Shown here piece by piece: positions 55,039-64,000 of a stretch of 64,000 nt of DNA (the stretch's first letter is position 1; the number at the start of each line of letters is the position of its first letter). Below the pieces are notes generated by a model. The model had not been told where the DNA came from. It saw only the letters and a list, made by a program, of their open reading frames with translations, and made no database searches. The translations under genes were made by a program, and so were the position numbers. This DNA is from Cellvibrio sp. PSBB023. GTDB taxonomy: Bacteria; Pseudomonadota; Gammaproteobacteria; Pseudomonadales; Cellvibrionaceae. Location: assembly GCF_002007605.1 (NCBI RefSeq), contig NZ_CP019799.1, forward strand, positions 1,922,001 to 1,986,000, written 5' to 3'.

Positions 55039-56346
55039 ATGAATACAGGCCCTATGACTTCATCACCACACGCTGACAGTGAATCGCAAAACTACAAGGG
55101 TTGGGCGGGTATCAAACGCGCCTTCGCCACCCCCTCCGCACTGACCATGCTGTTTTTGGGCTTCGGCTCTGGCTTACCCTTTTTATTGGTTGGCGCCACA
55201 CTCTCAACCTGGCTGCGCGATACAGGCGTAGCGCTGAGTGTGATTGGCCTGGTGAGCTATGCGAGTTTTTTTTATGTATTGAAATTTTTGTGGGCGCCAT
55301 TAATTGATCGCTACCCACTGCCATTTTTAGGCCGCCGAAAAGGCTGGCTGGCGCTGTCACAACTATTGCTCATTTCCGCACTGGCAGGTATGGCACTGTT
55401 TGGCCCGCAATCATCGCTCTTGTTATTTGTTGCACTGACAGGATTAGTCGCGCTTGCAGGAGCCACGCAAGACATAGTGGTAGATGCCTATCGCATTGAA
55501 GTCGCGCCAGTGCAGTCACAAGCCGCACTCGCCGCAACCTATATTTTAGGTTATCGCTTCGGACTGATTATCTCGGGCGCTATAGCCTTGTATTTAGCAG
55601 AACTCACCAGTTGGACAACAGCTTATCTCGTGATGGCCGCTTGCATTTTATTGCCCTTGTTAGCGGGATTATTATCCAAAGAACCGGCGGCGCAAGCATT
55701 GGCGATACGCGAAATTCGCTTGAGGGATGCATTTATAAAACCGTTTCAGGAATTTTTTTCGCGCAATGGCATTTGGCTCGCACTGGCACTGCTCGCCTTT
55801 GTTGGACTATTCAAATTGCCAGATCAAATGATCGGCGTACTGGCTGGGCCATTTTATTTAGACTCAGGTTATACCAAAGCCGATATAGCCACAGTCTCTA
55901 AAGTTTACGGTGTGTGGATAGGTATAGCAGGTGCATTTTTAGGTGGGATTTGTATCGCCGCATTTAGTTTGCGCTCAATGCTGGTGATTGCAGCACTCGC
56001 CATATCGATTTCCAATATTGCCTACTTGCTGATGGCCAATAACCCCGGCGAGAACTGGGCATTTTTTGCCACCATCAGTGCAGACAATTTATCGCAAGGG
56101 TTTGCAGGGGTTGTATTGGTTGCATTTATGTCGAGCCTTACCAATCGTAATTTCACGGCGACGCAATATGCACTGCTCGCCTCACTCGCCAATTTACCCG
56201 GTAAATTTATCGGCGGGTTATCGGGATACATTGTGGAAGCAAGTAGCTACTCGGCCTTTTTTATTATGAGTACCTTTTCCGTCATACCAACTCTGTTGTT
56301 GCTCGCCTGGATTTGGCATCGCATTCAGGCAGACAAACTGCAATAA
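55039..56346 (+). CDS. ampG: AmpG-type muropeptide permease (MFS)
   Basis: Inner-membrane MFS transporter of 435 residues, about 12-14 helices; AmpG carries GlcNAc-anhydroMurNAc-peptides into the cytoplasm for recycling. Family segments: LFLGFGSGLPFLLVGATLSTWLRD, KFLWAPLIDRYPLPFLGRRKGWL, and GATQDIVVDAYRIE. ampD and ampE lie 1.6 kb away on the other strand, supporting the cell-wall recycling role. No beta-lactamase or ampR was found in the window. Confidence 0.93.
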   Translation: MNTGPMTSSPHADSESQNYKGWAGIKRAFATPSALTMLFLGFGSGLPFLLVGATLSTWLRDTGVALSVIGLVSYASFFYVLKFLWAPLIDRYPLPFLGRRKGWLALSQLLLISALAGMALFGPQSSLLLFVALTGLVALAGATQDIVVDAYRIEVAPVQSQAALAATYILGYRFGLIISGAIALYLAELTSWTTAYLVMAACILLPLLAGLLSKEPAAQALAIREIRLRDAFIKPFQEFFSRNGIWLALALLAFVGLFKLPDQMIGVLAGPFYLDSGYTKADIATVSKVYGVWIGIAGAFLGGICIAAFSLRSMLVIAALAISISNIAYLLMANNPGENWAFFATISADNLSQGFAGVVLVAFMSSLTNRNFTATQYALLASLANLPGKFIGGLSGYIVEASSYSAFFIMSTFSVIPTLLLLAWIWHRIQADKLQ

Positions 56347-56376
56347 AAAAGCCGCCGGATTTCTCCGGCAGCTTTT
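56346..56376. terminator. Bidirectional terminator between ampG and yajQ
   Basis: AAAAAGC-C-GCCGG, loop ATTTCT, CCGGC-A-GCTTTT, with one mismatch, flanked by A- and T-runs, between convergent genes. Confidence 0.85.
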
Positions 56377-56408
56377 CATCCAGCCAAAACGGTAAACTGC
56401 AGAACCGC

Positions 56409-56891
56409 CTAGTCGCGGAAATTTTCAAACTGCATTGGCATTCCAAATTCAGCAGCACGCAACGCGGCGATACACTCTTGTAAGTCATCGCGTTTTTTGC
56501 CGGTGACACGCACCTGCTCACCCTGAATACTGGCTTGCACTTTCAGCTTTTTCTCTTTTACCAAGGCGACAATTTTTTTTGCCAGCTCCTTATCAATTCC
56601 CGTACGCACGGTGATATCCCGCTTTACTTGCTTACCTGCCGTTTTGATCGGCCCAATATCCAGGCAACTCACATCAATCCCATTTTTCGCCATATTGGGC
56701 CTGAGCACATCCAGCATTTGATCCAGTTGCATCTCGGCATCGGCGGTAATGGTGATTTCATATTCTTTGCGCTCGAAGGTTGCATTTACACCTTTAAAAT
56801 CAAAACGATTGGTAATCAGTCGCTGGGTCTGATCAATCGCATTGGTCAAATTATGTTTATCAACTTCGGACACTACATCAAACGATGGCAT
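56409..56891 (-). CDS. yajQ: YajQ-family nucleotide-binding protein
   Basis: 160 residues, two ferredoxin-like repeats. [20 protein letters not shown] at the N-terminus, RFDFKG, and the final [16 protein letters not shown] are typical. Some members bind cyclic di-GMP and act with transcription factors; this one may or may not. 31 bp after ampE. Confidence 0.94.
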   Translation of the reverse strand: MPSFDVVSEVDKHNLTNAIDQTQRLITNRFDFKGVNATFERKEYEITITADAEMQLDQMLDVLRPNMAKNGIDVSCLDIGPIKTAGKQVKRDITVRTGIDKELAKKIVALVKEKKLKVQASIQGEQVRVTGKKRDDLQECIAALRAAEFGMPMQFENFRD

Positions 56892-56922
56892 AACAAACCT
56901 CTTTCACACTCAATCAATTCAA

Positions 56923-57900
56923 TTACACAATCAGCGTTGCAAACGCAATCGCACAAATCCAGAACAACAGCGAACGCGAATAAAGCGGCAAGCTCGATTT
57001 CACCAACGCAAACGAATAGGCAGGCTCGGAATGGGTGGTGATTACATCGCCAGTGAGATCTTCAATAATATCCTGAGTCTCCTCCGCCATTTCCTCTTCC
57101 ATTTCCGCTTTTTCGGCGGGATCCATTTGTGCCATGGTGGCTGCTGAACAGTCAGTGGGCGCACCCAGTGCACCGCGTAAACACTCGTTCAATACATAGT
57201 CAGACGGGCTTTGGGTGTCCAATAAATTCTTGCGCAAGGGACAGGTTTCAAAATTGCCGACAAAGGCCCAGGTAACGCCCATCAAACGCACGGCAGGTAA
57301 TTCCAACAGCCACAGCCATTTACTCGCAGCGCGGAAGCTATCGCTGTCCTGCGGCGCAAAATCGCGATAGAGCACACTCAAACGGTACAACAGCGCTCCG
57401 AATGGCCCCGCGATAAAAAACCAGAAAAGTACCGCAAAACTGCGCTCAAAACCGCGATATGCAAAAACTTTTAACGCTTCGGTATGCATCTCACGCCAAT
57501 CAGACACATCAGCACTGTTTTGCTCTGCGGGCGTATTGCCGCGTAAACGATCAATTAATTGTGCGGCTGCAACACCATCGCCACGGGTTGCCAGCGCGAT
57601 ATATTCGCGCGCATCGGCCAAAATGTTGCCGCGCCCCAAACTGTACAGCAACACCGGCACATAGAGGAAAAATAACCAGTGCTTACCCGCAAAGTGATGA
57701 ATTAATAAAAAGATAAACACCAGCGTCACCAGTGGAATCAGCAACGCCAATAGCAATGGTGGAACAGGTGATGCGGAAAATCCGGGGATTTTTTGCAGAC
57801 GGTTGATTAGCCATTTAAACCAGCCATCGTAGTGGATAAAACTGGCAGAACCGAGCCAGTAGACGATTGCGAGAACAACAACCAAGCTGAGAAAAATCAT
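56923..57900 (-). CDS. ampE: Regulatory signalling modulator AmpE
   Basis: Inner-membrane protein of 325 residues with about four helices (SLVVVLAIVYWL, LLLALLIPLVTLVFIFLL, RSFAVLFWFFIAGPFGALLYRL, and the C-terminal LLFWICAIAFATLIV). The FWFFIAGPFGALLYRL segment resembles the CobD/CbiB-like fold of AmpE. Partner of AmpD in beta-lactamase induction and cell-wall recycling. 43 bp after ampD. Confidence 0.9.
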   Translation of the reverse strand: MIFLSLVVVLAIVYWLGSASFIHYDGWFKWLINRLQKIPGFSASPVPPLLLALLIPLVTLVFIFLLIHHFAGKHWLFFLYVPVLLYSLGRGNILADAREYIALATRGDGVAAAQLIDRLRGNTPAEQNSADVSDWREMHTEALKVFAYRGFERSFAVLFWFFIAGPFGALLYRLSVLYRDFAPQDSDSFRAASKWLWLLELPAVRLMGVTWAFVGNFETCPLRKNLLDTQSPSDYVLNECLRGALGAPTDCSAATMAQMDPAEKAEMEEEMAEETQDIIEDLTGDVITTHSEPAYSFALVKSSLPLYSRSLLFWICAIAFATLIV

Positions 57901-57943
57901 TGTGTTTTATCACTCATCGGTCAATAAATGTGAAACGAGGGCT

Positions 57944-58504
57944 TTATAAAAGCGCTCTGCGAAAACGCTGCCAATCAAAGGCAGGACCCGGGTCAGTTTT
58001 GCGTCCGGGCGCTATATGCTCATGACCAGTGATGCGCTCAAGCGTTAGTTTAGGATAAGTCAGCATCAACTGGCGAGTAACTTTCTCCAGGGCCAGGTAT
58101 TGGGCATCGGTATAAGGTAGCTCGTCAGTACCCTCCAACTCTACGCCAACACTGTAATCATTACAGTTGGAGACCCCGTCAAAACTGGATGCACCGGCAT
58201 GCCAGGCGCGCGCGGTAAAAGGCACAAACTGGGTAATTGCGCCATCGCGTTCAATAAATAAATGAGCAGATACCTGCAAGCCCGCAATGGTTTCAAAATA
58301 AGGATGGGCGTTAATATCTAGCCTATTTTGGAAGAAGGCCTGCACATAACCGCCGCCGAACTCGCCCGGCGGCAAGCTGATGTTGTGTACCACCAATAGA
58401 CTGATATCTACCGATTCAGGCCGCGAATTGCTATTGGGTGATGGGCAAATATTGACGCCACTCAACCAACCATCGTGAATCATCATGTTATCGCCTTGTA
58501 TCAT
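57944..58504 (-). CDS. ampD: 1,6-anhydro-N-acetylmuramyl-L-alanine amidase AmpD
   Basis: Cytoplasmic zinc amidase of 186 residues cleaving anhydroMurNAc from the stem peptide, thereby removing the AmpR inducer. Zinc ligands: His in VVHNIS, His and Asp in GHEHIAPGRKTDPGP. FGGGYVQAFF and SAHLFIERDG are family segments. No signal peptide, so cytoplasmic type. Starts at 58504 or 58486 are both possible. Confidence 0.96.
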   Translation of the reverse strand: MIQGDNMMIHDGWLSGVNICPSPNSNSRPESVDISLLVVHNISLPPGEFGGGYVQAFFQNRLDINAHPYFETIAGLQVSAHLFIERDGAITQFVPFTARAWHAGASSFDGVSNCNDYSVGVELEGTDELPYTDAQYLALEKVTRQLMLTYPKLTLERITGHEHIAPGRKTDPGPAFDWQRFRRALL

Positions 58505-58516
58505 AAATACCCTGCT

Positions 58517-59998
58517 TTATGCCGGAATGGTGCGGTCTTCAGCCCAGCGCCGCAACTGTGAAATCTGCTCAGCCATAACTACCGACAAGGGGCTGGTGGC
58601 CGCTATTTCACGCAAGAGAATATCAGTAGTCAGTGCCTGCGCCTCGGCAGCCGCTGAGTAGAGTGCGGCGATAATCGCCTGTTCAATCTCTGATCCCGAA
58701 AAGCCATCGCTAGCGTTGGCAAGGCGTTGCAAATCAAACTGCAGGGCATCGCAACCGCGCTTGCGCAGGTGTATAGAGAAAATATCCTGCCGCACCGCCA
58801 CTTCAGGCAAATCGACAAAAAAGATTTCATCCAAACGCCCTTTGCGAATCAGCTCTGGCGGTAAGCGCGAAATATCATTGCTGGTGGCAACAATAAACAC
58901 CCGTGAGCGCCGCTCTGCCATCCAGGTCAGCAAGGTGCCCAACAAACGCTGCGATACGCCATTGTCATTACCATCCTGCGCCATACCTTTTTCGATTTCA
59001 TCCAGCCAGAGCACACAAGGCGACATGGCGTCGGCCAATTTGAGCGCCTCGCGCAGGTTGCGCTCGGTTTCACCATGGAATTTGTTGTAGAGCGCCCCGA
59101 CATCCATGCGCATCAGGGGCAATCCCCACAGGCCAGCCACCGCTTTGGCAGCGAGACTTTTGCCGCCACCCTGCACACCTAACAGTAAAATCCCCTTGGG
59201 GCGGTCCAGTTTGGACTCCTCATCATTAAATGCGCCGCGACGGGTGAGCAGCCAACGCTTCAAGTTCTGCAAACCGCCAACGTTGGAGAAATCCTCCGTC
59301 TGCTGCTCAAAGCTGACCACGCCCTCCATATCCAGCAGTGCAAATTTGGCTTTATTGATTTTGGGCAAATCGTCTTCGTTGAGCGAGCCATCATTCCAGA
59401 TCGCGCTACGCACCAAGCGACGCACATCGCTGACACTCATGCCCTGCAGGTTGTTCACCAGCTTTTTCAGCGTGAGATTGTCCGTTTTTACCCGCGCGCC
59501 CGCATGGCGATCAGACCAATCCTTAGCCTCCTCACGAATGATATCCATAATTTTGTCATCGCTCGGCAGGGTCAGGGCATAGGAAGCGCTGTAGCGCGAC
59601 AACTCTGGCGGCAAGCGCAACTGATAACTCAGCAATACCAGCGTATGCGGCACCGCAAAGTGATTGAGGGCGATATCTTTCAACAGACGAACAACTTGAG
59701 CATTATCAGTCAGAAAGGGATGCAAATCGCACAACGCAAACATGGCAGGCTGATGCTGCTGCTTGATATGGCGCAGCATTTCCTCCGGATCGTTCAACGA
59801 ACTGCCCTTGGGAACCAATTGGGGGCCGAAATTCAAGCGCGCCAAGCCATCAGTGAGCGACCAGCGGTGCAGATCCTTACCCTGGGTGTTTGCCACCTTG
59901 AGCAACACATCCAGGGCTTTTTTCTCTTCGAAGGTTTCTATGACTACGAGTGGGATACGGGCATCCAATAGCAGCTTTATTTCGTTTACATCTTGCAC
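58517..59998 (-). CDS. Ycf46-like AAA ATPase
   Basis: 493 residues. An N-terminal degenerate ATPase-like domain (about 1-220) precedes an AAA+ domain (about 245-445): Walker A GVQGGGKSLAAK, Walker B CVLWLDEIEKG, sensor-1 VATSND, arginine finger ELIRKGRLDE. Similar to plastid/cyanobacterial Ycf46; function poorly known. The start is GTG 59998 with AAGGAG seven bases upstream; a frame back to 60103 adds 35 unlikely residues. 12 bp before ampD, so probably the same operon. Confidence 0.9.
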   Translation of the reverse strand: MQDVNEIKLLLDARIPLVVIETFEEKKALDVLLKVANTQGKDLHRWSLTDGLARLNFGPQLVPKGSSLNDPEEMLRHIKQQHQPAMFALCDLHPFLTDNAQVVRLLKDIALNHFAVPHTLVLLSYQLRLPPELSRYSASYALTLPSDDKIMDIIREEAKDWSDRHAGARVKTDNLTLKKLVNNLQGMSVSDVRRLVRSAIWNDGSLNEDDLPKINKAKFALLDMEGVVSFEQQTEDFSNVGGLQNLKRWLLTRRGAFNDEESKLDRPKGILLLGVQGGGKSLAAKAVAGLWGLPLMRMDVGALYNKFHGETERNLREALKLADAMSPCVLWLDEIEKGMAQDGNDNGVSQRLLGTLLTWMAERRSRVFIVATSNDISRLPPELIRKGRLDEIFFVDLPEVAVRQDIFSIHLRKRGCDALQFDLQRLANASDGFSGSEIEQAIIAALYSAAAEAQALTTDILLREIAATSPLSVVMAEQISQLRRWAEDRTIPA

Positions 59999-60162
59999 GC
60001 TTGTCTCCTTCGAGCAGGAAATGAATGAAAGGCGCCAGCATGCAGTGCCGCCTGCTGGCTTGCAATGATTTGATGCAACGCAAACAAATGCGCCAAGGTA
60101 CAAGTGCCGAGTGCGACGATTTCTGTTTAAATAGCCCTATTAGTGATTCAAGGTAATGCGCC

Positions 60163-60810
60163 ATGTCCCAGATTCGACACAGTTTCATCGACAACCTGAT
60201 TATCAATGCCGATCGCGCCCTGCGCACCTTGGTGGCAGGCAGCGATATGACCAGCGAGCGGCCGTCACCCGCCCTGCCACTGAGTGAAGGCGACCTGTCA
60301 GAAACAGAACGCAAAAAATCAGCCGCCTTGATGCGCGTCAATCACACCGGGGAAGTCTGCGCCCAAGCGCTATACCAAGGACAAGCACTGACCGCCAAGC
60401 TGCCTCATGTTCGCGCGGAAATGGAACATGCCGCCGACGAAGAAATTGACCATCTGGTGTGGTGCCAACAGCGCATCGACGCACTCGGCAGTCACACCAG
60501 CTATTTGAATCCAATGTGGTATGGACTCTCCTTTGCGATTGGCGCCGGTGCAGGGCTAATTAGCGATAAAGTCAGCCTGGGGTTTGTTGCGGCAACGGAA
60601 GATCAAGTCTGCAAACATCTGCAACATCATTTGGCCGAGTTACCAGTAGCAGATATACCTAGCCGCGCTGTGGTCTCGCAAATGCTGGACGACGAAGCCC
60701 GCCATGCCGATATGGCACTTAGTGCCGGAGGCTATCGTTTCCCCGCCCCCGTAAAAGGTGTGATGACACTGGTATCCAAAGTCATGACAACGGCCAGCTA
60801 CCGCTTGTAA
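60163..60810 (+). CDS. coq7: Demethoxyubiquinone hydroxylase Coq7
   Basis: Di-iron monooxygenase of 215 residues hydroxylating the ubiquinone precursor at the membrane. Iron ligands: Glu in [15 protein letters not shown], ExxH in EEIDHL, Glu in ATEDQ, and ExxH in DEARHAD. Family members of this type replace UbiF in Pseudomonas. It is followed by a clear terminator. Confidence 0.95.
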   Translation: MSQIRHSFIDNLIINADRALRTLVAGSDMTSERPSPALPLSEGDLSETERKKSAALMRVNHTGEVCAQALYQGQALTAKLPHVRAEMEHAADEEIDHLVWCQQRIDALGSHTSYLNPMWYGLSFAIGAGAGLISDKVSLGFVAATEDQVCKHLQHHLAELPVADIPSRAVVSQMLDDEARHADMALSAGGYRFPAPVKGVMTLVSKVMTTASYRL

Positions 60811-60835
60811 ATACGCCCTGCTTTCAGCGAGGCCA

Positions 60836-60874
60836 AAAACCACAATGCCCGCAAACGCGGGCATTGTTGTTTTT
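60836..60874. terminator. Terminator between coq7 and osmC-like gene
   Basis: CAATGCCCGC, loop AAAC, GCGGGCATTG, flanked by A-rich and T-rich ends, so it may act in both directions. Confidence 0.88.
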
Positions 60875-60899
60875 GGCAAAGTGATGCAAATTGCCCGTA

Positions 60900-61334
60900 T
60901 CAGACCTCACGAATCTCGTAAGAATGGGTAATTTCTACGCCACCAGCTTCCAGCATAATAGATGCAGAGCAATACTTGGTTGCCGATAATTCAACAGCGC
61001 GTTTTACTTGCGCCTCTTTCAACTCTTTTCCTGTCACCAAAAACCTCATGTGTATTTTCGTAAAGGGTGAAGGAACACCTTCTGCGCGTTCGGCCTCCAG
61101 TTCGCAACGGCAATCAGTAACCTGCTGGCGAGCTTTGGTAAGGATGCTCATGACATCAAATGAAGAGCAGCCGCCCAAACCAATCAACAGCATTTCCATA
61201 GGGCGAACGCCGGTATTACGGCCACCGTGGTCCGGCGGGCCATCCATCAATACTGCATGGCCACTGCCCGACTCACCCAAAAATTGCGCGCCATCAACCC
61301 ATTTAACCACTGCTTGCATATCTTGCACCGCCAT
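60900..61334 (-). CDS. OsmC-family protein (YhfA type)
   Basis: 144 residues with the OsmC/Ohr fold. The two Cys of the family are in GLGGCSSFDV and KYCSASIML, suggesting thiol peroxidase-like chemistry. Neighbours vfr and coq7 are the same as in Pseudomonas, apart from speD, which is missing here. The substrate is not known. Confidence 0.9.
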   Translation of the reverse strand: MAVQDMQAVVKWVDGAQFLGESGSGHAVLMDGPPDHGGRNTGVRPMEMLLIGLGGCSSFDVMSILTKARQQVTDCRCELEAERAEGVPSPFTKIHMRFLVTGKELKEAQVKRAVELSATKYCSASIMLEAGGVEITHSYEIREV

Positions 61335-61596
61335 AAAAATCGTGTTTAAAAATAGATGCTTAGCGTAACACAGCAGACCATCAAATCGAAAATGTCACGA
61401 AAATCAACACACAACAGACATTTGTCGACTTTTTGTAGACAATTCATTTCTCTGAGCTTATAACTACATCACAAATTTTAAGGTTGTTCTGGCATATCTC
61501 TAGCAGTACTTTAAGCATGTGTCATAATAAATTTTATATCCCAAATAGTGATATAAATATTAACTAATTATTACCATTCAACTTTGGAGCCACACC

Positions 61597-62232
61597 TTGG
61601 TCGCTGTCTCACTCACACCGCACATTAAGAATGTGGAAGAATTTCTGGTTCATTGCCATCGTCGCCGTTACCCAGCCAAGAGCACCATCATTTACGCTGG
61701 CGACAAAAGCGATTCGCTTTATTACATAGTCAAAGGTTCAGTTACTGTATTAATTGAAGATGACGAAGGCCACGAAATGATCGTCGCCTACCTCAATGAC
61801 GGTGACTTTTTTGGTGAAATGGGCCTTTTTGACGACAAAGACTCACGCAGTGCCTGGGTACGCGCCAAATCAGAATGTGAAGTCGCTGAAATCAGCTATG
61901 CCAAATTTCAGGAGATTTCTGAAGAGCACCCTGAATTCCTTTTTGCACTGGGCAGCCAAATGGCGCGCCGCCTGCGTGCAACCACCCGCAAAGTCGGTGA
62001 CCTCGCCTTCCTGGATGTTACCGGTCGTGTCGCACGCACCCTGCTTGAGCTTTGCAAAGAGCCTGATGCCATGACTCACCCTGATGGTATGCAAATTAAA
62101 ATTACCCGCCAGGAGATTGGACGCATTGTAGGCTGTTCGCGTGAAATGGTTGGCCGTGTACTAAAGACCCTGGAAGAGCAAGGTCTGGTGATGGTGAAAG
62201 GTAAAACAATGGTTGTATTTGGCACCCGCTAA
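61597..62232 (+). CDS. vfr: cAMP receptor protein Vfr/CRP
   Basis: 211-residue global regulator. The cyclic-nucleotide domain (about 15-125) has [10 protein letters not shown] and [18 protein letters not shown], including the Arg and Ser that hold the cAMP phosphate. The C-terminal helix-turn-helix is [23 protein letters not shown]. Start is TTG 61597 (MVAVSLTP), matching Pseudomonas Vfr MVAITHTP; GGAG is seven bases upstream. It has no cysteine cluster for Fe-S, so it is Vfr and not ANR. A 262-bp upstream region is free for regulation. Convergent with trpC. Confidence 0.96.
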   Translation: MVAVSLTPHIKNVEEFLVHCHRRRYPAKSTIIYAGDKSDSLYYIVKGSVTVLIEDDEGHEMIVAYLNDGDFFGEMGLFDDKDSRSAWVRAKSECEVAEISYAKFQEISEEHPEFLFALGSQMARRLRATTRKVGDLAFLDVTGRVARTLLELCKEPDAMTHPDGMQIKITRQEIGRIVGCSREMVGRVLKTLEEQGLVMVKGKTMVVFGTR

Positions 62233-62255
62233 ACCGACATCATTACCCAAATCAT

Positions 62256-62294
62256 AAAAAAGCCCGCATTAACTTGAATAATGAGGGCTTTTTT
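62256..62294. terminator. Bidirectional terminator between vfr and trpC
   Basis: AAAAAAGCCC-G-CATT pairs with AATG-A-GGGCTTTTTT, with A- and T-runs outside. Confidence 0.9.
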
Positions 62295-62311
62295 ACTGCA
62301 CTCAGATTAAA

Positions 62312-63109
62312 TCAGGCAAAAAAATTCGCCAAGGCAATGCCTGGCTCATCAGCGCGCATAAACGCCTCGCCCACCAAAAACGCATTTACATTTTTGCTGC
62401 GCATGGCCTGCACATCGGCTGGTGCAAGAATTCCGCTTTCAGTAACTACAATGCGATCACTGCCAATTTTATCGAGCAATTTATAGGTCGTATCCAGAGT
62501 CACATCGAAGGTGTGCAGGTTGCGATTATTAATGCCGATTAATTTGTTAGGTAATGCCAGCGCAATATCCAGCTCCTGCTCGTCGTGCACTTCCACCAAT
62601 ACATCCAAACCAATACGTTGTGCCAGGCTATTCAGTTCTGCCAACTTTTCCGGAGAGAGTGCCGCGACAATTAGCAGAACGCAATCAGCTCCCATCGCCC
62701 GGGCTTCATATATTTGGTACTCGTCTACCAGAAAGTCCTTGCGAATCACTGGCAAACTAACGGCAGCACGCGCCTGTTGCAGGTAAACATCAGCACCCTG
62801 AAAAAAATCGACATCTGTCAAAACTGACAAGCATGCCGCACCACCCTGCTCATAGGAACGCGCAATTTCATCCGGCACAAAATGCTCGCGAATCACCCCC
62901 TTACTGGGTGATGCTTTTTTAATCTCAGCGATCACACCTGCCTTGCCTTGCGCGATTTTATTTTCAATCGCTTTTACGAAACCCCGAGTCGGTGTTTGCT
63001 GAGCGGCTTGTATTTTTAACTGGTCCAGCGAAACCTGCGCCTTACGCTCGGCGATTTCTTCCCATTTGCGCGCAATAATTTTGCGCAGTACCGTTGGTGT
63101 ATCAGACAT
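62312..63109 (-). CDS. trpC: Indole-3-glycerol phosphate synthase
   Basis: TIM-barrel enzyme of tryptophan synthesis, 265 residues, monofunctional. Family segments: [55 protein letters not shown], and VTESGI. ATG 63109 has GGAAG five bases before. 30 bp after trpD. Confidence 0.97.
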   Translation of the reverse strand: MSDTPTVLRKIIARKWEEIAERKAQVSLDQLKIQAAQQTPTRGFVKAIENKIAQGKAGVIAEIKKASPSKGVIREHFVPDEIARSYEQGGAACLSVLTDVDFFQGADVYLQQARAAVSLPVIRKDFLVDEYQIYEARAMGADCVLLIVAALSPEKLAELNSLAQRIGLDVLVEVHDEQELDIALALPNKLIGINNRNLHTFDVTLDTTYKLLDKIGSDRIVVTESGILAPADVQAMRSKNVNAFLVGEAFMRADEPGIALANFFA

Positions 63110-63139
63110 GGAATCTTCCAAAAAACGTGTAACAAAAAG

Positions 63140-64000
63140 TTATTGCAGATATTGCGTAAATGCGGCTAATTCGCGAATTTTCTCGCCTGCCAAACTGCTG
63201 CCAATAGCATCGCGCGCCATTTCAACACCGTCGGACAAACTGCTCGCTACTCCGCTGACATAAATCGCAGCACCCGCATTAAGCGCAATAATATCGGCGG
63301 CTTTCTCTGCGTACTGACCACGGCGATTCCCCAGCGCATCGCGAATCAACAGCAGCGAATCTTCAGCATTGGAAACGCTCAAACCAATCAAGCTCTTGGA
63401 TTGCATACCAAAATCTTCCGGTTTGATGATGTATTCGCGAATTTCACCATTCTTCAACTCTGCGATTTGTGTTTCAGTCGACAGGCTAATTTCATCAAGG
63501 CCATCTTTTGCATGCACTACCATCACATGCTCACTGCCCAAACGCCCCAGCACTTCCGCCATAGGCTTGCATAGCTCGCCATTAAATACCCCTATCACCT
63601 GGCGCTTCACATTGGCAGGATTTGTCATAGGGCCAAGCATGTTAAAAATAGTACGCATACCCAATTCTTTGCGCGGCCCGATGGCATGGCGCATAGCGCT
63701 GTGATGTGCCGGGGCAAACATAAAACCAACACCAATTTCACGCACACAGCGCGCCACCTGCTCGGCGGTGATATCCAGCTTAATACCAGCAGCTTCCAAC
63801 ACATCAGCACTACCCGTTGAGCTGGAGACGGAGCGATTGCCGTGCTTGGCAACTCTTCCACCTGCAGCGGCGACCACAAAAGCACTGGCGGTTGAGATAT
63901 TAAATAAGTTGGCGCCATCGCCACCGGTACCACAGGTATCTACCAAATAATTCACATCAATATCGACTGGCGTTGCCAGTTCGCGCATCACCATTGCTGC
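63140..64000 (-). CDS. trpD: Anthranilate phosphoribosyltransferase, 5' end outside window
   Basis: The C-terminal 286 codons of TrpD, open to the window edge at 64000. It transfers phosphoribose to anthranilate. [17 protein letters not shown] (PRPP binding), [10 protein letters not shown] and [14 protein letters not shown] (anthranilate site) are visible. The ATG at 63994 is internal. Next to trpC, in the trpD-trpC order of Pseudomonas. Confidence 0.97.
   Translation of the reverse strand, partial: AAMVMRELATPVDIDVNYLVDTCGTGGDGANLFNISTASAFVVAAAGGRVAKHGNRSVSSSTGSADVLEAAGIKLDITAEQVARCVREIGVGFMFAPAHHSAMRHAIGPRKELGMRTIFNMLGPMTNPANVKRQVIGVFNGELCKPMAEVLGRLGSEHVMVVHAKDGLDEISLSTETQIAELKNGEIREYIIKPEDFGMQSKSLIGLSVSNAEDSLLLIRDALGNRRGQYAEKAADIIALNAGAAIYVSGVASSLSDGVEMARDAIGSSLAGEKIRELAAFTQYLQ

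Overview
The window looks like a chromosomal segment of a Cellvibrio-like gammaproteobacterium related to Pseudomonas. Three things suggest this: a secreted modular chitinase with serine-rich linkers, gene blocks in the same order as in Pseudomonas (motY/pyrC/rnt; ccoNOQP-ccoGHIS-TauE; cheY-A-W-mcp-R-D-B; ampD-ampE; trpD-trpC/vfr/osmC/coq7), and a Vfr-type cAMP receptor protein. No tRNA, rRNA, CRISPR array, insertion sequence or prophage was seen. Coding is dense on both strands. The species assignment is inference.

Layout. 1-6 kb: lepA (cut by the left edge) and a MucD-type periplasmic protease, then a flagellar motY that is split into two reading frames, divergent from pyrC-rnt. 5.4-16 kb: a secreted catalase-like peroxidase, a MaoC hydratase, a tandem universal stress protein, a CBM-CBM-GH18 chitinase followed by about 650 bp without a convincing gene, djlA, selO, gloA and an Omp85-type outer-membrane protein. 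15.4-24.5 kb: the whole cbb3 oxidase locus on the minus strand, ccoN-O-Q-P with a perfect FNR/ANR box upstream, a terminator, then ccoG-H-I-S and a TauE/SafE-like membrane protein with a histidine-rich tail. 24.5-30.4 kb: argG, a Cache chemoreceptor, sbcB and a beta-carbonic anhydrase.

30.5-44 kb is the most interesting part. A long minus-strand operon reads: small membrane-anchored MCP, two STAS proteins, a receiver-PP2C-HATPase protein, cheY, cheA, cheW, a soluble PAS-PAS MCP ending in WEEF, cheR, cheD, cheB. This joins an RsbU/RsbW/RsbV-like (HsbR/HsbA-like) partner-switch module to a che2-type chemosensory array in one transcript. Facing it is a membrane protein with a FixL-type PAS, carrying the heme-ligand His and Arg at FixL spacing, fused to a histidine-kinase core whose phosphoacceptor His and ATP-binding motifs have decayed. 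Together these could form an oxygen- or redox-responsive signalling system, which is inference.

44-64 kb: class I fumarase, another dCache MCP, a TIGR02001-like outer-membrane protein, a coiled-coil membrane protein, sodB, groES-groEL behind a sigma32-like promoter, fxsA, a DUF481 protein, an alkyltransferase-like DNA-repair protein, and a cell-wall recycling group (ampG on plus; ampD-ampE on minus) with yajQ and a Ycf46-like AAA ATPase. The window ends with coq7, an OsmC-family gene, vfr, and trpC-trpD (cut by the right edge).

Starts were chosen from Shine-Dalgarno sites and family alignment from memory. No database search was run.
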